From contig JAAOIJ010000137.1 of NCBI GenBank assembly GCA_015163815.1, forward strand, positions 1-24,336: DNA of 24,336 bases, written 5' to 3'. The notes beneath the pieces are model-generated. The model ran no database searches, was not told the origin of the DNA, and worked only from the letters and a program-made list of their open reading frames with translations. Below, piece after piece: positions 1 through 7,075 of the stretch. The position numbers and the translations under genes were made by a program. Position 1 is the stretch's first letter. Every line of letters begins with the position of its first letter. Origin of the DNA: Endozoicomonadaceae bacterium. Its GTDB lineage: Bacteria; Pseudomonadota; Gammaproteobacteria; Pseudomonadales; Endozoicomonadaceae.

Positions 1-146
1 CCATTGCCAGTGGACTCTAGTCGTTTGGTAAAATTTAGAAAAAAATAGGCCCTCAATGCGCTTCCTATAGCATTAATAGAATTATGCTTTGATAATAAGA
101 TATCACTTTGAGATCTTTCTTCTGCAGTCAAGTGTTGATAAGCCAT
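1..146 (-). mobile_element. IS30-family transposase, N-terminal fragment (cut by window edge)
   Basis: The minus strand reads MAYQHLTAEERSQ from an ATG at 146, the typical opening of IS30-family transposases, followed by the start of the helix-turn-helix region. A good Shine-Dalgarno, AAAGGAG, lies six bases before the ATG. The remaining protein would lie left of base 1. From about residue 32 the helix-turn-helix is a poor match to the family (RAYFFLNF where a GRSxSTI-like stretch is expected) and looks one or more residues short, although no stop occurs before the edge. The copy may therefore be decayed. It faces away from the neighbouring ribosomal protein genes. Confidence 0.75.
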
Positions 147-622
147 ATAATGCTCCTTTTTTTTTGTTGATAAAAAGAAGTTACATGAATTATTAGCATT
201 TGACTGCTTTTTTTGGCTATAGAAAATGTCTTACTGTGACACTTCATACTTGAGAAGGCACCATATAACAAGTCCGACATACAGACTATTCAATAGCGAA
301 AAGATATATAAAAATATTTTTATAGCCTTTGGATGATGTCATGAGGTGTTTCATTTTTTCATGCTTTTTTAAGTCTTTCATTCAGTGTTTTTTGGATTAT
401 TGATCTGTTATGATGTTAAATTTTATTTTTCAAATACTAATGCATTCATTCGGTTGTATCTTCATTTCAATCTCGTCTTTAAGCTGCAGACAAGGTCTAA
501 AAATAACATTTTATTTTCAATCACTTTAGAGAGATGTTCTTGCTAAAATATGAATTAAAGTTATCTGAACAGGCTCATCACTAGAGATAGCTTTCAGATG
601 ATTTCAATATAGCCTTGAATCA
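147..622. other. Gene-free stretch between IS30 fragment and rpmG
   Basis: No coding frame with a recognisable product is seen on either strand. The stretch is AT-rich with many T runs. Just beyond the rpmG stop (minus strand) a weak imperfect stem, TGATTCAA pairing with TTGAAATCA, could form but is not followed by a U tract, so I do not call it a terminator. The IS30 terminal inverted repeat should lie just right of 146 but could not be identified without a second copy for comparison. Confidence 0.5.
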
Positions 623-793
623 TTATTTGATTTTTGCTTCTTTATAGTCAACATGCTTTCTAATAACAGGATCATACTTTTTAAAAACAAGTTTATCGGG
701 TGTATTTCTCTTGTTTTTATCCGTTGTATAAAAATGTCCTGTGCCTGCACTAGAAACTAATCGAATTTTTTCACGACTTGTTTTCTTTGCCAT
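623..793 (-). CDS. rpmG: 50S ribosomal protein L33
   Basis: This 56-residue protein begins [20 protein letters not shown] and ends in KEAKIK. It is a standard bacterial L33 of normal length, a small component of the large ribosomal subunit. It contains the family pattern [14 protein letters not shown] followed by [11 protein letters not shown]. There are no CxxC zinc ribbons, so it is the cysteine-free (C-minus) paralogue type. It lies 27 bases downstream of rpmB on the same strand, the usual rpmB-rpmG pair, and is almost certainly co-transcribed with it. The gene is too short for many ORF callers, but start, stop and family match are unambiguous. Confidence 0.95.
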   Translation of the reverse strand: MAKKTSREKIRLVSSAGTGHFYTTDKNKRNTPDKLVFKKYDPVIRKHVDYKEAKIK

Positions 794-820
794 CAGTTAT
801 CACTCCATTTATCAAGTAAA

Positions 821-1057
821 TTAAATTTTAATACCTTTTTTCTTCATTTCAGCTAATACTGCTTCCAGGCCTTGCTTATCAATGATACGAATCCCTTTTG
901 ATGATAGCTTTAATTTGACAAACCTATTTTCTTTTTCCAACCAAAAACGATGAACATGTAAATTTGGTAAAAAGCGGCGGCGTGTTCTATTATTGGCATG
1001 AGAAACGTTATTACCGGCACGAGGGGCCTTCCCAGTCACTTGGCACACTTTAGACAT
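821..1057 (-). CDS. rpmB: 50S ribosomal protein L28
   Basis: This is ribosomal protein L28 of the large subunit, 78 residues from the chosen start. It begins [12 protein letters not shown], has the characteristic [19 protein letters not shown] block and ends near KKKGIKI. An in-frame ATG six codons upstream (1075) exists, but [10 protein letters not shown] is the conserved family start, and AGAGG lies nine bases before it, so 1057 is preferred. It is first in the rpmB-rpmG pair and divergent from coaBC. In enterobacteria radC lies between coaBC and rpmB; no radC is visible here. Confidence 0.95.
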   Translation of the reverse strand: MSKVCQVTGKAPRAGNNVSHANNRTRRRFLPNLHVHRFWLEKENRFVKLKLSSKGIRIIDKQGLEAVLAEMKKKGIKI

Positions 1058-1636
1058 TTGATAAAGCCTCTTCATTTTTTAATTTAAAAATACGCAATAT
1101 ACTATGATAACAATCATATTGATTTTATCATAACATATACGTGACTCAGTTGATTCAGCGCTATGGATGATATAAGAGAAAAGGCCACGTTTCTTATTTA
1201 TAGGCCAACAACAGAATCAACTTTACTTAAAGACACGGAATCAAATTTTTGGATTATAACATGATATTTTTATTATTTCTATCTCAAAACGATTAATCCA
1301 TAGCGCTATATTCAGTGCCTTTGCATGATCATCGCAAATTGAAAGGTATCACCTCTTCCAGTATTTTTAATGCTAGCCTCATTATTGCTGAATTTAATTC
1401 AAAGAAAAGTCATCATCAACAATCAATCTAGCATGAACACAATGAAGGCATCCAAATGAATCATACGCTGGATTCTCTAGATTGCAGCATCGATCTGCGA
1501 TAAGCGATGAATCAAAAAAATGATATTGTTGTGCCTATTTCCAATCAAATCAGCGTAGAATACAATACGCTTCATGGTTTAGGCGTTGTCATACAATAAG
1601 CAATGAAAATATGTCGTATTATGTTGAGAAGTCATC
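1058..1636. other. Divergent intergenic region rpmB / coaBC, no gene recognised
   Basis: This 579-base gap holds the promoters for two divergent units. I looked for a radC remnant, expected here by comparison with E. coli, and found no HNHPSG-like motif in the minus frames. A 12-bp inverted repeat, AGCGCTATGGAT (1158-1169) and ATCCATAGCGCT (1295-1306), brackets about 125 bases. A 30-codon plus ORF at 1507-1599 (MNQKNDIVVP start) has no recognised family and no clear ribosome binding site, so it is not called as a gene. Confidence 0.5.
1103..1135 (-). promoter_or_regulatory. Possible rpmB promoter with inverted repeat
   Basis: Reading the minus strand, TGTTATGAT (1135-1127) looks like an extended -10 element about 70 bases before the rpmB start. 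The same stretch carries a perfect 8-bp inverted repeat, TATGATAA at 1103-1110 and TTATCATA at 1125-1132, overlapping the candidate -10. No convincing -35 box is seen. This is a pattern match only. Confidence 0.3.
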
Positions 1637-2854
1637 ATGCTATTTATCGCTAAAAAACGGATTATACTCGGTGTTACAGGTGGTGTATCAGCCTATAAAG
1701 CTGCAGAATTAGTTCGCAAATTAAAAAAAGCACAAGCTATTGTTCGCGTGGTCATGACACCCAATGCTTGTCATTTTATCTCGCCTATGACGCTACAAGC
1801 ACTATCAGGCTACCCTGTGCACGTTCATCTTATGGATCTGCAAGCTGAAGCCGCTATGGGGCATATCGAATTAGCTCGATGGGCTGAATGCATTCTCATC
1901 GCACCAGCTAGTGCCAATTTTATTTCAAATATAGCGCAAGGACAAGCTCATCATTTATTGCTCACACTCTGTTTAGCAACAAAAGCACCTATTTATATTG
2001 CACCCGCCATGAATCAAGTCATGTGGTCTAATGCTTTCATGCAAGATAATATCAAAAAATTAAAAAAACATCATATAACTATTTGGGGACCTGATACCGG
2101 TGAGCAAGCTTGCGGTGATAACGGCTTAGGTCGACTATTAGAACCTGAAGTATTATTCAATCATTTAAATCAAGTTTTCTCCTCAGATATCTTATATCAA
2201 AAAAAAGTACTCATTACCGCAGGGCCGACACAAGAACCTATCGATCCTGTACGCTATATCACAAATCATAGCTCTGGAAAAATGGGTTTTGCACTGGCTG
2301 AAGCTGCAGCAATGACTGGTGCCGATGTGACATTAATCACAGGACCTGTTCATTTAGATGTCTATCACGCTAATATTAACCGCATTAATATTATCCAAGC
2401 TCAGCAAATGTATGATGCTGTTATCCATGCATTACAACAGACGACTTATCATCTTTTTATTGGTGCTGCTGCCGTTTCTGATTACCGTCCTTCGCAAGCT
2501 TCTCCAAAAAAAATGAAAAAATCATATCATTCAGATTGCTCCGTTCAACCTCTTGAATTGACGCAAACATTAGATATTATAAAAACTGTTGCTATCTTAA
2601 AGAAAAACAGACCTTATACTGTAGGATTCTCTGCTGAAACAGAGCAATTGATTCCAAATGCTCAAGCAAAATTAGCGCACAAAAAATTAGATATGATCAT
2701 TGCTAATTTAGTCGCTCAACCTCATCATGGATTTTATAGTGATACCAATGCTGTTGAAGTGTTCTATCAAGATCAACGTCAAGTCTTTCCAATGACAGAT
2801 AAAAAAATACTAGCCACACAGCTAATCCAATGCATTGGATCAAAATTAAAATAA
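1637..2854 (+). CDS. coaBC: Bifunctional phosphopantothenoylcysteine decarboxylase / phosphopantothenate-cysteine ligase
   Basis: CoaBC catalyses two consecutive steps of coenzyme A synthesis: CTP-dependent joining of cysteine to 4'-phosphopantothenate (CoaB), then FMN-dependent decarboxylation to 4'-phosphopantetheine (CoaC). At 405 residues it is full length. The N-terminal CoaC flavoprotein domain (about 5-185) shows the GVTGGVSAYKAAELVR flavin-binding start, the catalytic histidine at 76 (GHIELARWAE), the PAMN motif at 123-126 and the active-site cysteine at 159 (GEQACGDNGLGRL). The CoaB domain (about 188-405) shows ITAGPTQEPIDPVRYITN, with Asn210 matching the E. coli catalytic residue, then AAVSDYRP and a lysine cluster. 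Only a weak GAGAAG ribosome binding site precedes the ATG. pmbA follows 153 bases later on the same strand. Confidence 0.96.
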   Translation: MLFIAKKRIILGVTGGVSAYKAAELVRKLKKAQAIVRVVMTPNACHFISPMTLQALSGYPVHVHLMDLQAEAAMGHIELARWAECILIAPASANFISNIAQGQAHHLLLTLCLATKAPIYIAPAMNQVMWSNAFMQDNIKKLKKHHITIWGPDTGEQACGDNGLGRLLEPEVLFNHLNQVFSSDILYQKKVLITAGPTQEPIDPVRYITNHSSGKMGFALAEAAAMTGADVTLITGPVHLDVYHANINRINIIQAQQMYDAVIHALQQTTYHLFIGAAAVSDYRPSQASPKKMKKSYHSDCSVQPLELTQTLDIIKTVAILKKNRPYTVGFSAETEQLIPNAQAKLAHKKLDMIIANLVAQPHHGFYSDTNAVEVFYQDQRQVFPMTDKKILATQLIQCIGSKLK

Positions 2855-3007
2855 ACGAATCATCTCAATGCATCCAAACAACATCACAATAATCATACTT
2901 TTGCATGATCAATAACTGTATACTCACTTCAAGACTTCATGTAAAATATCAATCAGTTTACATGGATTAATCACGACAGAGCGCCAATCAGCTTAAGGAA
3001 TTAACGC

Positions 3008-4363
3008 ATGAATCAATCCGAGATCCCTGATCAAAATCTGGATGAAATACAAAAAAAATTCACAGATATTGCGCAACATATTCTACACAAAATAAAATCA
3101 CTATCACTAACAGCATGTGAAATACAATTAAGTTTTAATTTAGGGTCTTCAACAACAGTCCGATTAGGGCAACTTGAAACACTCGAATCTAATAAGGATC
3201 AAAGCATCAGTATTGTCGCCTATAATGGTCAAAAAATAGGGCATGCGAACACATCAGATCTATCCATGAAAACTATCGATCAAACGTTAGAAGCTGCAAA
3301 AAATATTGCACAATACACACAAGAAGATCCCTGTGCTGGTTTAGCTGAGAAAAACAAAATGGCAACTCAATTCCTTGATTTAGACCTCTATCATCCCTGG
3401 AATTTAGATCATAAACAAGCCGTTGAATTAGCCTCAGAATGCGAGCAAGCCGGTTTAGATTGCAGTCCTTTATTAGTGAATTCAGATGGCGCTACTGTCG
3501 ACACTTATCAAGGTTTAAGTGTCTATGCAAATAGCCACGGCTTTCTAGGAACTCGCCGATCCTCTAGACATAGCGTTAGTTGCGCCTTATTAGCAAAAAA
3601 AGATGACGAAATGCAACAAGATTACTGGTATAGCCTGGCTCGTCATGCAGAGCAACTTGAAACAATGAGTGCTATTGGTCAAAAAGCAGCTGAACGCACG
3701 TTAGCGCGTTTACATGCAAAAAAAATAAAAACAGGTATTTTTCCTGTATTATTTCAATCTGATATTGCTCCTAGTTTGATCAGCCATTTATTTAGTGCAA
3801 TCAGTGGTAGTGCGCTATATCAAAACGCTTCATTTTTAAATCATAAAATTAATCAACCTATTTTCCCTAGCTGGATAGATATAACTGAAAATCCTTATGA
3901 ATTACAAGGGCTTGCTTCAAACAGCTTTGATGAAGACGGATTACAAACAAACAAGAAAAACTTTGTTAATCAAGGCATTTTATCCTCATATTTACTGAAT
4001 GTTTACTCAGGCCGAAAACTTAATTTACCTAGCACAGCCAATGCAGGTGGGGCCAGAAACATTAAAATCACACATAATAAAAATAGCTTAATCGATTTAA
4101 TGCAAGAAATGGACACCGGTTTATTAGTGACTGAGCTGATGGGCAGTAGTATCAATTTAATCACGGGAGACTACTCAAGAGGTGCAGCAGGATTCTGGAT
4201 TGAAAAAGGTGAGATACAACATCCTGTCACGGAAATTACAATTGCTTCAACATTACAAGAGATGTTTCAAAACATTACAAGCATTGGAAACGATCTTGAT
4301 AAACGGCATAGCGTACAAACCGGCTCTATTTTGATCGATCATATGACAATTGCAGGGCAATAA
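3008..4363 (+). CDS. pmbA: Metalloprotease TldE/PmbA subunit
   Basis: PmbA (TldE) partners with TldD in a hetero-oligomeric zinc metalloprotease that degrades unfolded peptides, matures some modified peptides such as microcin B17, and helps degrade the CcdA antitoxin in E. coli. At 451 residues it equals the E. coli protein (about 450). Visible family features include the N-terminal VRLGQLETLES strand, the SLARHAEQLETMSAIGQKAA helix, the central PVLFQSDIAPSLISHLFSAISG block, and near the C-terminus NLPSTANAGGARN followed by LLVTELMGSSINLITGDYSR. The start is fixed by AAGGA eight bases upstream. tldD is not in this window. The cytoplasmic location is expected; no signal peptide is present. Confidence 0.93.
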   Translation: MNQSEIPDQNLDEIQKKFTDIAQHILHKIKSLSLTACEIQLSFNLGSSTTVRLGQLETLESNKDQSISIVAYNGQKIGHANTSDLSMKTIDQTLEAAKNIAQYTQEDPCAGLAEKNKMATQFLDLDLYHPWNLDHKQAVELASECEQAGLDCSPLLVNSDGATVDTYQGLSVYANSHGFLGTRRSSRHSVSCALLAKKDDEMQQDYWYSLARHAEQLETMSAIGQKAAERTLARLHAKKIKTGIFPVLFQSDIAPSLISHLFSAISGSALYQNASFLNHKINQPIFPSWIDITENPYELQGLASNSFDEDGLQTNKKNFVNQGILSSYLLNVYSGRKLNLPSTANAGGARNIKITHNKNSLIDLMQEMDTGLLVTELMGSSINLITGDYSRGAAGFWIEKGEIQHPVTEITIASTLQEMFQNITSIGNDLDKRHSVQTGSILIDHMTIAGQ

Positions 4364-4451
4364 CAACCCATATCACATAGAAAAAAAATCTATCAAGAAT
4401 GTAACAATATAATAAATCTTAAAAAATAGTTTTTTTTATCTGTAAAACCGT

Positions 4452-4457
4452 TATAAT
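4452..4457 (+). promoter_or_regulatory. Candidate -10 box of the rplM-rpsI operon
   Basis: A perfect TATAAT lies about 130 bases before rplM in the plus direction, preceded at 16-18 bases only by a T run (around 4429-4435), so the -35 match is poor. It predicts a leader of roughly 120 bases. A second, weaker candidate is TTGACC at 4517-4522 with TATTTA at 4541-4546 (18-base spacer). E. coli L13 autoregulates its own mRNA leader; whether this leader does so is unknown. Confidence 0.45.
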
Positions 4458-4585
4458 ACGATCAGTCGTTCTATCTATTAAGGATATATAATTTTTAAGC
4501 ATGCCTGATTCGACTGTTGACCCAACACAGGTTATCAGCATATTTATTATCCAGTTAACTGTTATTATTAGCACTGAGATTAACT

Positions 4586-5014
4586 ATGAGTACTTTTACA
4601 GCAAATGCTGATAGCATTAAGCGGAACTGGTTCGTGATTAATGCAGACGGCAAAGTATTGGGAAGAGTTGCAACTGAAATCGCAACTCGTCTCAAAGGCA
4701 AACATAAACCAGAATATACGCCTCACTGTGATACAGGTGATTATATCGTTGTCATCAACGCAGAAAAGATTAGAGTGACAGGCAGAAAACGTGAAGATAA
4801 ACTATATTATCGTCATACTGGCTATCCTGGTGGCTTAAAAACGATTAGCTTTCAAAAGCTAATCGATTATAAACCAACTCAAGTTCTTGAATTAGCAGTC
4901 AAAGGCATGATGCCTAGAAATTCATTAGGGAGAGCCATGCTTCAAAAATTGAAAATCTATACAGGTGAAATACATCCTCATGCTGCACAACAACCAAAAA
5001 CACTCGATATTTAA
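4586..5014 (+). CDS. rplM: 50S ribosomal protein L13
   Basis: This is ribosomal protein L13, 142 residues, the same length as in E. coli. It is an early-assembling 23S rRNA binder of the large subunit. Diagnostic stretches are [20 protein letters not shown] near the N-terminus, [18 protein letters not shown] in the middle, [10 protein letters not shown], and the [20 protein letters not shown] block before the C-terminal HPHAAQQP. The ribosome binding site is weak (GAG seven bases upstream). It is co-directional with rpsI 15 bases downstream, the conserved rplM-rpsI operon. Confidence 0.97.
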   Translation: MSTFTANADSIKRNWFVINADGKVLGRVATEIATRLKGKHKPEYTPHCDTGDYIVVINAEKIRVTGRKREDKLYYRHTGYPGGLKTISFQKLIDYKPTQVLELAVKGMMPRNSLGRAMLQKLKIYTGEIHPHAAQQPKTLDI

Positions 5015-5029
5015 GAGACCTAATTAACA

Positions 5030-5422
5030 ATGAAAATAGATTACAAATACGGAACAGGTCGTCGAAAAACTTCTACTGCTCGAGTTTTTTTACGAAAAGG
5101 AACCGGTAATATTTCTGTTAACGGAAAAACATTACAAGATTATTTTGGTAGAGAAACCGCTCAAATGGTTGTCATGCAGCCATTAGAACTTGTGGAAATG
5201 ACAAAACATTTTGACTTAAAAATAACAGTCAAAGGCGGCGGAGGCTCCGGTCAAGCTGGTGCGATTCGGCATGGCATTACGCGCGCTTTAATTAAGCAAG
5301 ATGAAGATTTACGACCCGTATTACGAAGAGCCGGTTATGTCACTCGTGATGCGCGCATGGTTGAACGTAAAAAAGTTGGCTTACATAAAGCTCGACGCGC
5401 AGCTCAGTTTTCAAAACGTTAA
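5030..5422 (+). CDS. rpsI: 30S ribosomal protein S9
   Basis: This is ribosomal protein S9, 130 residues, standard length. The C-terminal tail reaches the P-site tRNA in the small subunit. It shows [20 protein letters not shown] at the start, [21 protein letters not shown] in the centre, and a basic tail ending [17 protein letters not shown], with the conserved terminal SKR. It is second gene of the rplM-rpsI operon. It converges on tatC with only 27 bases between the two stop codons. Another frame over its 3' end (5301-5546) is a shadow and is not real. Confidence 0.97.
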   Translation: MKIDYKYGTGRRKTSTARVFLRKGTGNISVNGKTLQDYFGRETAQMVVMQPLELVEMTKHFDLKITVKGGGGSGQAGAIRHGITRALIKQDEDLRPVLRRAGYVTRDARMVERKKVGLHKARRAAQFSKR

Positions 5423-5442
5423 TTTTGACTATCATTTGGCTT

Positions 5443-5491
5443 GCAGGATTTATTGTTTTCTACGCATTGTTCTTTTTTCTAAAAATCCTGC
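5443..5491. repeat. Inverted repeat at the rpsI/tatC convergence
   Basis: GCAGGATTT (5443-5451) is exactly complementary to AAATCCTGC (5483-5491), a 9-bp stem with a 31-base T-rich loop. It begins 21 bases after the rpsI stop and covers the last codons of tatC. It could act in transcript-end formation between the convergent units, but lacks the compact loop and U tract of a standard intrinsic terminator. Confidence 0.35.
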
Positions 5492-6184
5492 GATCCATAG
5501 CCCTATTTCAAATAATATCCACATCGGAACAGCCAATAACGTCTGAGAAAAAACATCGGGCGGCGTTAACAACATACCAATAATAAAACAACCCAAGATC
5601 ACATAAGGTCTTTGTTGTTTTAACGCTTCTAGCGTTAAAACTTGCGTTTTAATGAGCAGCACAGTCAAAATCGGCGTTTCAAATGCCACACCAAATGCAA
5701 AAAATAATGCCAAGACAAAATCTAAATATTGACTAATATCTGTCATCACTTGAATATTATCTGGGGCCGCTTGAATAAAAAATTGAAATAAAATAGGAAA
5801 AACAACAAAGTACGCAAACAACATACCCATTACAAACAAGATCACACTCAAAAATAAAACAGGAAAAATGAGCTTTTTTTCTCGAGAATATAACCCTGGG
5901 ACCAAAAAAATCCACAATTGATATAACCAAAATGGTAACGTCACAAGTATTGTTAAAAAAAAAGTTAATTTAAAAGGAACCCAAAATGGGGACGCCACTT
6001 CCGTGGCGATCATATTCACTGAATCAGGTAAAAGAGACTGCAAAGGATCGGCTAATAAACAATACCACACATTAGAAAAAGGGATTAAGGCAAAAAAAAC
6101 CAACATCATGACAAATACACTGCGTAATAAGCATTTTCTTAATTCAGCAATTTGTAATAAAACAGGATGTTTATTTTGATTCAC
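5450..6184 (-). CDS. tatC: Sec-independent protein translocase subunit TatC
   Basis: TatC is the polytopic inner-membrane receptor of the twin-arginine translocation system, which binds RR signal peptides and exports folded proteins. The 244-residue protein has the usual six membrane segments. Landmarks are AELRKCLLRS near residue 14, MIATEVASPFWVPFKLTF (about 58-75), YSREKKL with Glu102 matching E. coli Glu103 of the signal-peptide site, the FAYFVVFP segment, TDISQYLDFVLALFFAFGV, and GMLLTPPDVFSQTLLAVPMW. The C-terminal tail is shorter than in E. coli, ending KRTMRRKQ. Its start overlaps the end of tatB by 14 bases, implying translational coupling. It is the last gene of the minus-strand cluster. 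Confidence 0.96.
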   Translation of the reverse strand: MNQNKHPVLLQIAELRKCLLRSVFVMMLVFFALIPFSNVWYCLLADPLQSLLPDSVNMIATEVASPFWVPFKLTFFLTILVTLPFWLYQLWIFLVPGLYSREKKLIFPVLFLSVILFVMGMLFAYFVVFPILFQFFIQAAPDNIQVMTDISQYLDFVLALFFAFGVAFETPILTVLLIKTQVLTLEALKQQRPYVILGCFIIGMLLTPPDVFSQTLLAVPMWILFEIGLWIAGFLEKRTMRRKQ

Positions 6185-6464
6185 TAGATGGGTCGCTTAT
6201 TTTAGCTTGTTTTATACTACTAGACTGTTGATTTTCTTCTTTTTTTAAATGATTCATCACATCATCATTATATAACGTTTGCTTCACATCGACTATATCA
6301 ACAGTACTTTCTACTTCTGCGCAAATATTTCGCCAAAATCGCTTTATTCGATGCATTGTAATCATGATCCATTTAATCAATTCAGGAAATCGATCTGGAC
6401 TCAAAACGAGCATGCCAATCACAAGAATAAGCAATACTTCAAAAAACCCAACACCAAACATCAT
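6171..6464 (-). CDS. tatB: Sec-independent protein translocase subunit TatB
   Basis: TatB pairs with TatC to form the signal-peptide receptor of the Tat pathway. The 97-residue protein has one N-terminal membrane helix (FGVGFFEVLLILVIGMLVLS), containing the conserved glutamate, then the SPDRFPELIKW hinge and an amphipathic basic helix (MHRIKRFWRNI), followed by a polar, Ser/Lys-rich tail. The GFFEVLL and LSPDRFPEL pattern identifies it as TatB rather than TatA. It is clearly shorter than E. coli TatB (about 171), the loss being in the variable tail. Two adjacent ATGs, 6464 and 6461, are possible starts; the first lies one base after the tatA stop codon. The overlap with tatC suggests coupled translation. 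Confidence 0.9.
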   Translation of the reverse strand: MMFGVGFFEVLLILVIGMLVLSPDRFPELIKWIMITMHRIKRFWRNICAEVESTVDIVDVKQTLYNDDVMNHLKKEENQQSSSIKQAKISDPSSESK

Positions 6465-6465
6465 C

Positions 6466-6684
6466 CTAAGTTAAATCCGAAGTTGAATCGCGTTGTATTG
6501 TTTTTTTTTCAACTGAATCATGTTGCAAGTCAACTGATTCATTTTGTTGCATTTTTTGCTTAAACCCATAGACCGCATCTCCTAAATCACGCCCTAATTG
6601 TTTTAATCGACGTGTTCCAAATAGCATGACAATAATCAAAAAAATGATTAATAATTGCCAAATACTAATACCACCTAAGCCCAT
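6466..6684 (-). CDS. tatA: Sec-independent protein translocase subunit TatA
   Basis: TatA forms the size-adjustable pore or membrane-weakening oligomer of the Tat translocase. The 72-residue protein begins [20 protein letters not shown], nearly the same as E. coli TatA, followed by the hinge [20 protein letters not shown] and the amphipathic helix GFKQKMQQ, then a short acidic and polar tail. It is first of the tatABC trio, one base before tatB, and 61 bases after the HIT-family gene. With tatB and tatC it supplies a complete Tat system. Confidence 0.95.
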   Translation of the reverse strand: MGLGGISIWQLLIIFLIIVMLFGTRRLKQLGRDLGDAVYGFKQKMQQNESVDLQHDSVEKKTIQRDSTSDLT

Positions 6685-6745
6685 GCTGTTTGCCTCACTA
6701 CTGTCTATTTGCTGATTGAAGATCGATAGCTCTAATATGCTTTTC

Positions 6746-7066
6746 TTAATTAGCTAAGATATGAAAATGTAAATGATATACTTCTTGTCCTGCATTTGAA
6801 CCAGTATTCGTAATCATTCTAAACCCTTCTTGTAATTCAGGTTGGACTTTAGCAATATCTTGAATACAGTATAACATATGCCCCATTAAAGCAGCATCTT
6901 CTCTTTGTAAATCTAACACATGTTCAATATGTTTTTTAGGAATTAATAATAAATGCACTTTGGCTTTTGGATGAATATCTTTAAAAACTAAACACGCATC
7001 ATCTTCATAGACAATATCTGCTGGTATAACTCGATTATTAATCTGACAAAATAAGCAAGATGCCAT
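6746..7066 (-). CDS. HIT-family (HINT-type) nucleotide-binding hydrolase
   Basis: This is a histidine triad protein of the HINT branch, purine nucleoside phosphoramidases that hydrolyse AMP-linked substrates such as aminoacyl-AMP. The 106-residue protein opens [19 protein letters not shown], has [20 protein letters not shown] in the middle, and ends with the triad HLHFH at 98-102 (central nucleophile His100). The two cysteines CLFC match the N-terminal site seen in many HINT proteins. It ends HILAN, a little earlier than typical members, which continue with a short GG-containing tail (E. coli HinT is about 119). It is nine bases downstream of ubiB and upstream of tatA, within the same transcription unit. 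A direct link to quinone or Tat function is not established. Confidence 0.88.
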   Translation of the reverse strand: MASCLFCQINNRVIPADIVYEDDACLVFKDIHPKAKVHLLLIPKKHIEHVLDLQREDAALMGHMLYCIQDIAKVQPELQEGFRMITNTGSNAGQEVYHLHFHILAN

Positions 7067-7075
7067 AAACTACTC

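Noticed and set aside
1320..1331. 12-mer TTTGCATGATCA repeated at 2900-2911, both in upstream regions of plus genes
   Set aside because: Only two copies at different distances from the genes and no dyad spacing; likely chance in AT-rich DNA.
1507..1599. 30-codon plus ORF (MNQKNDIVVP start) before coaBC
   Set aside because: No recognised family, no Shine-Dalgarno, and no supporting context.
4364..4585. Known L13-type leader structure before rplM
   Set aside because: I could not recognise a conserved fold by eye; only a -10 box can be supported.
5301..5546. 81-codon plus frame across rpsI end and tatC end
   Set aside because: Overlaps two confidently identified conserved genes in other frames; a shadow.
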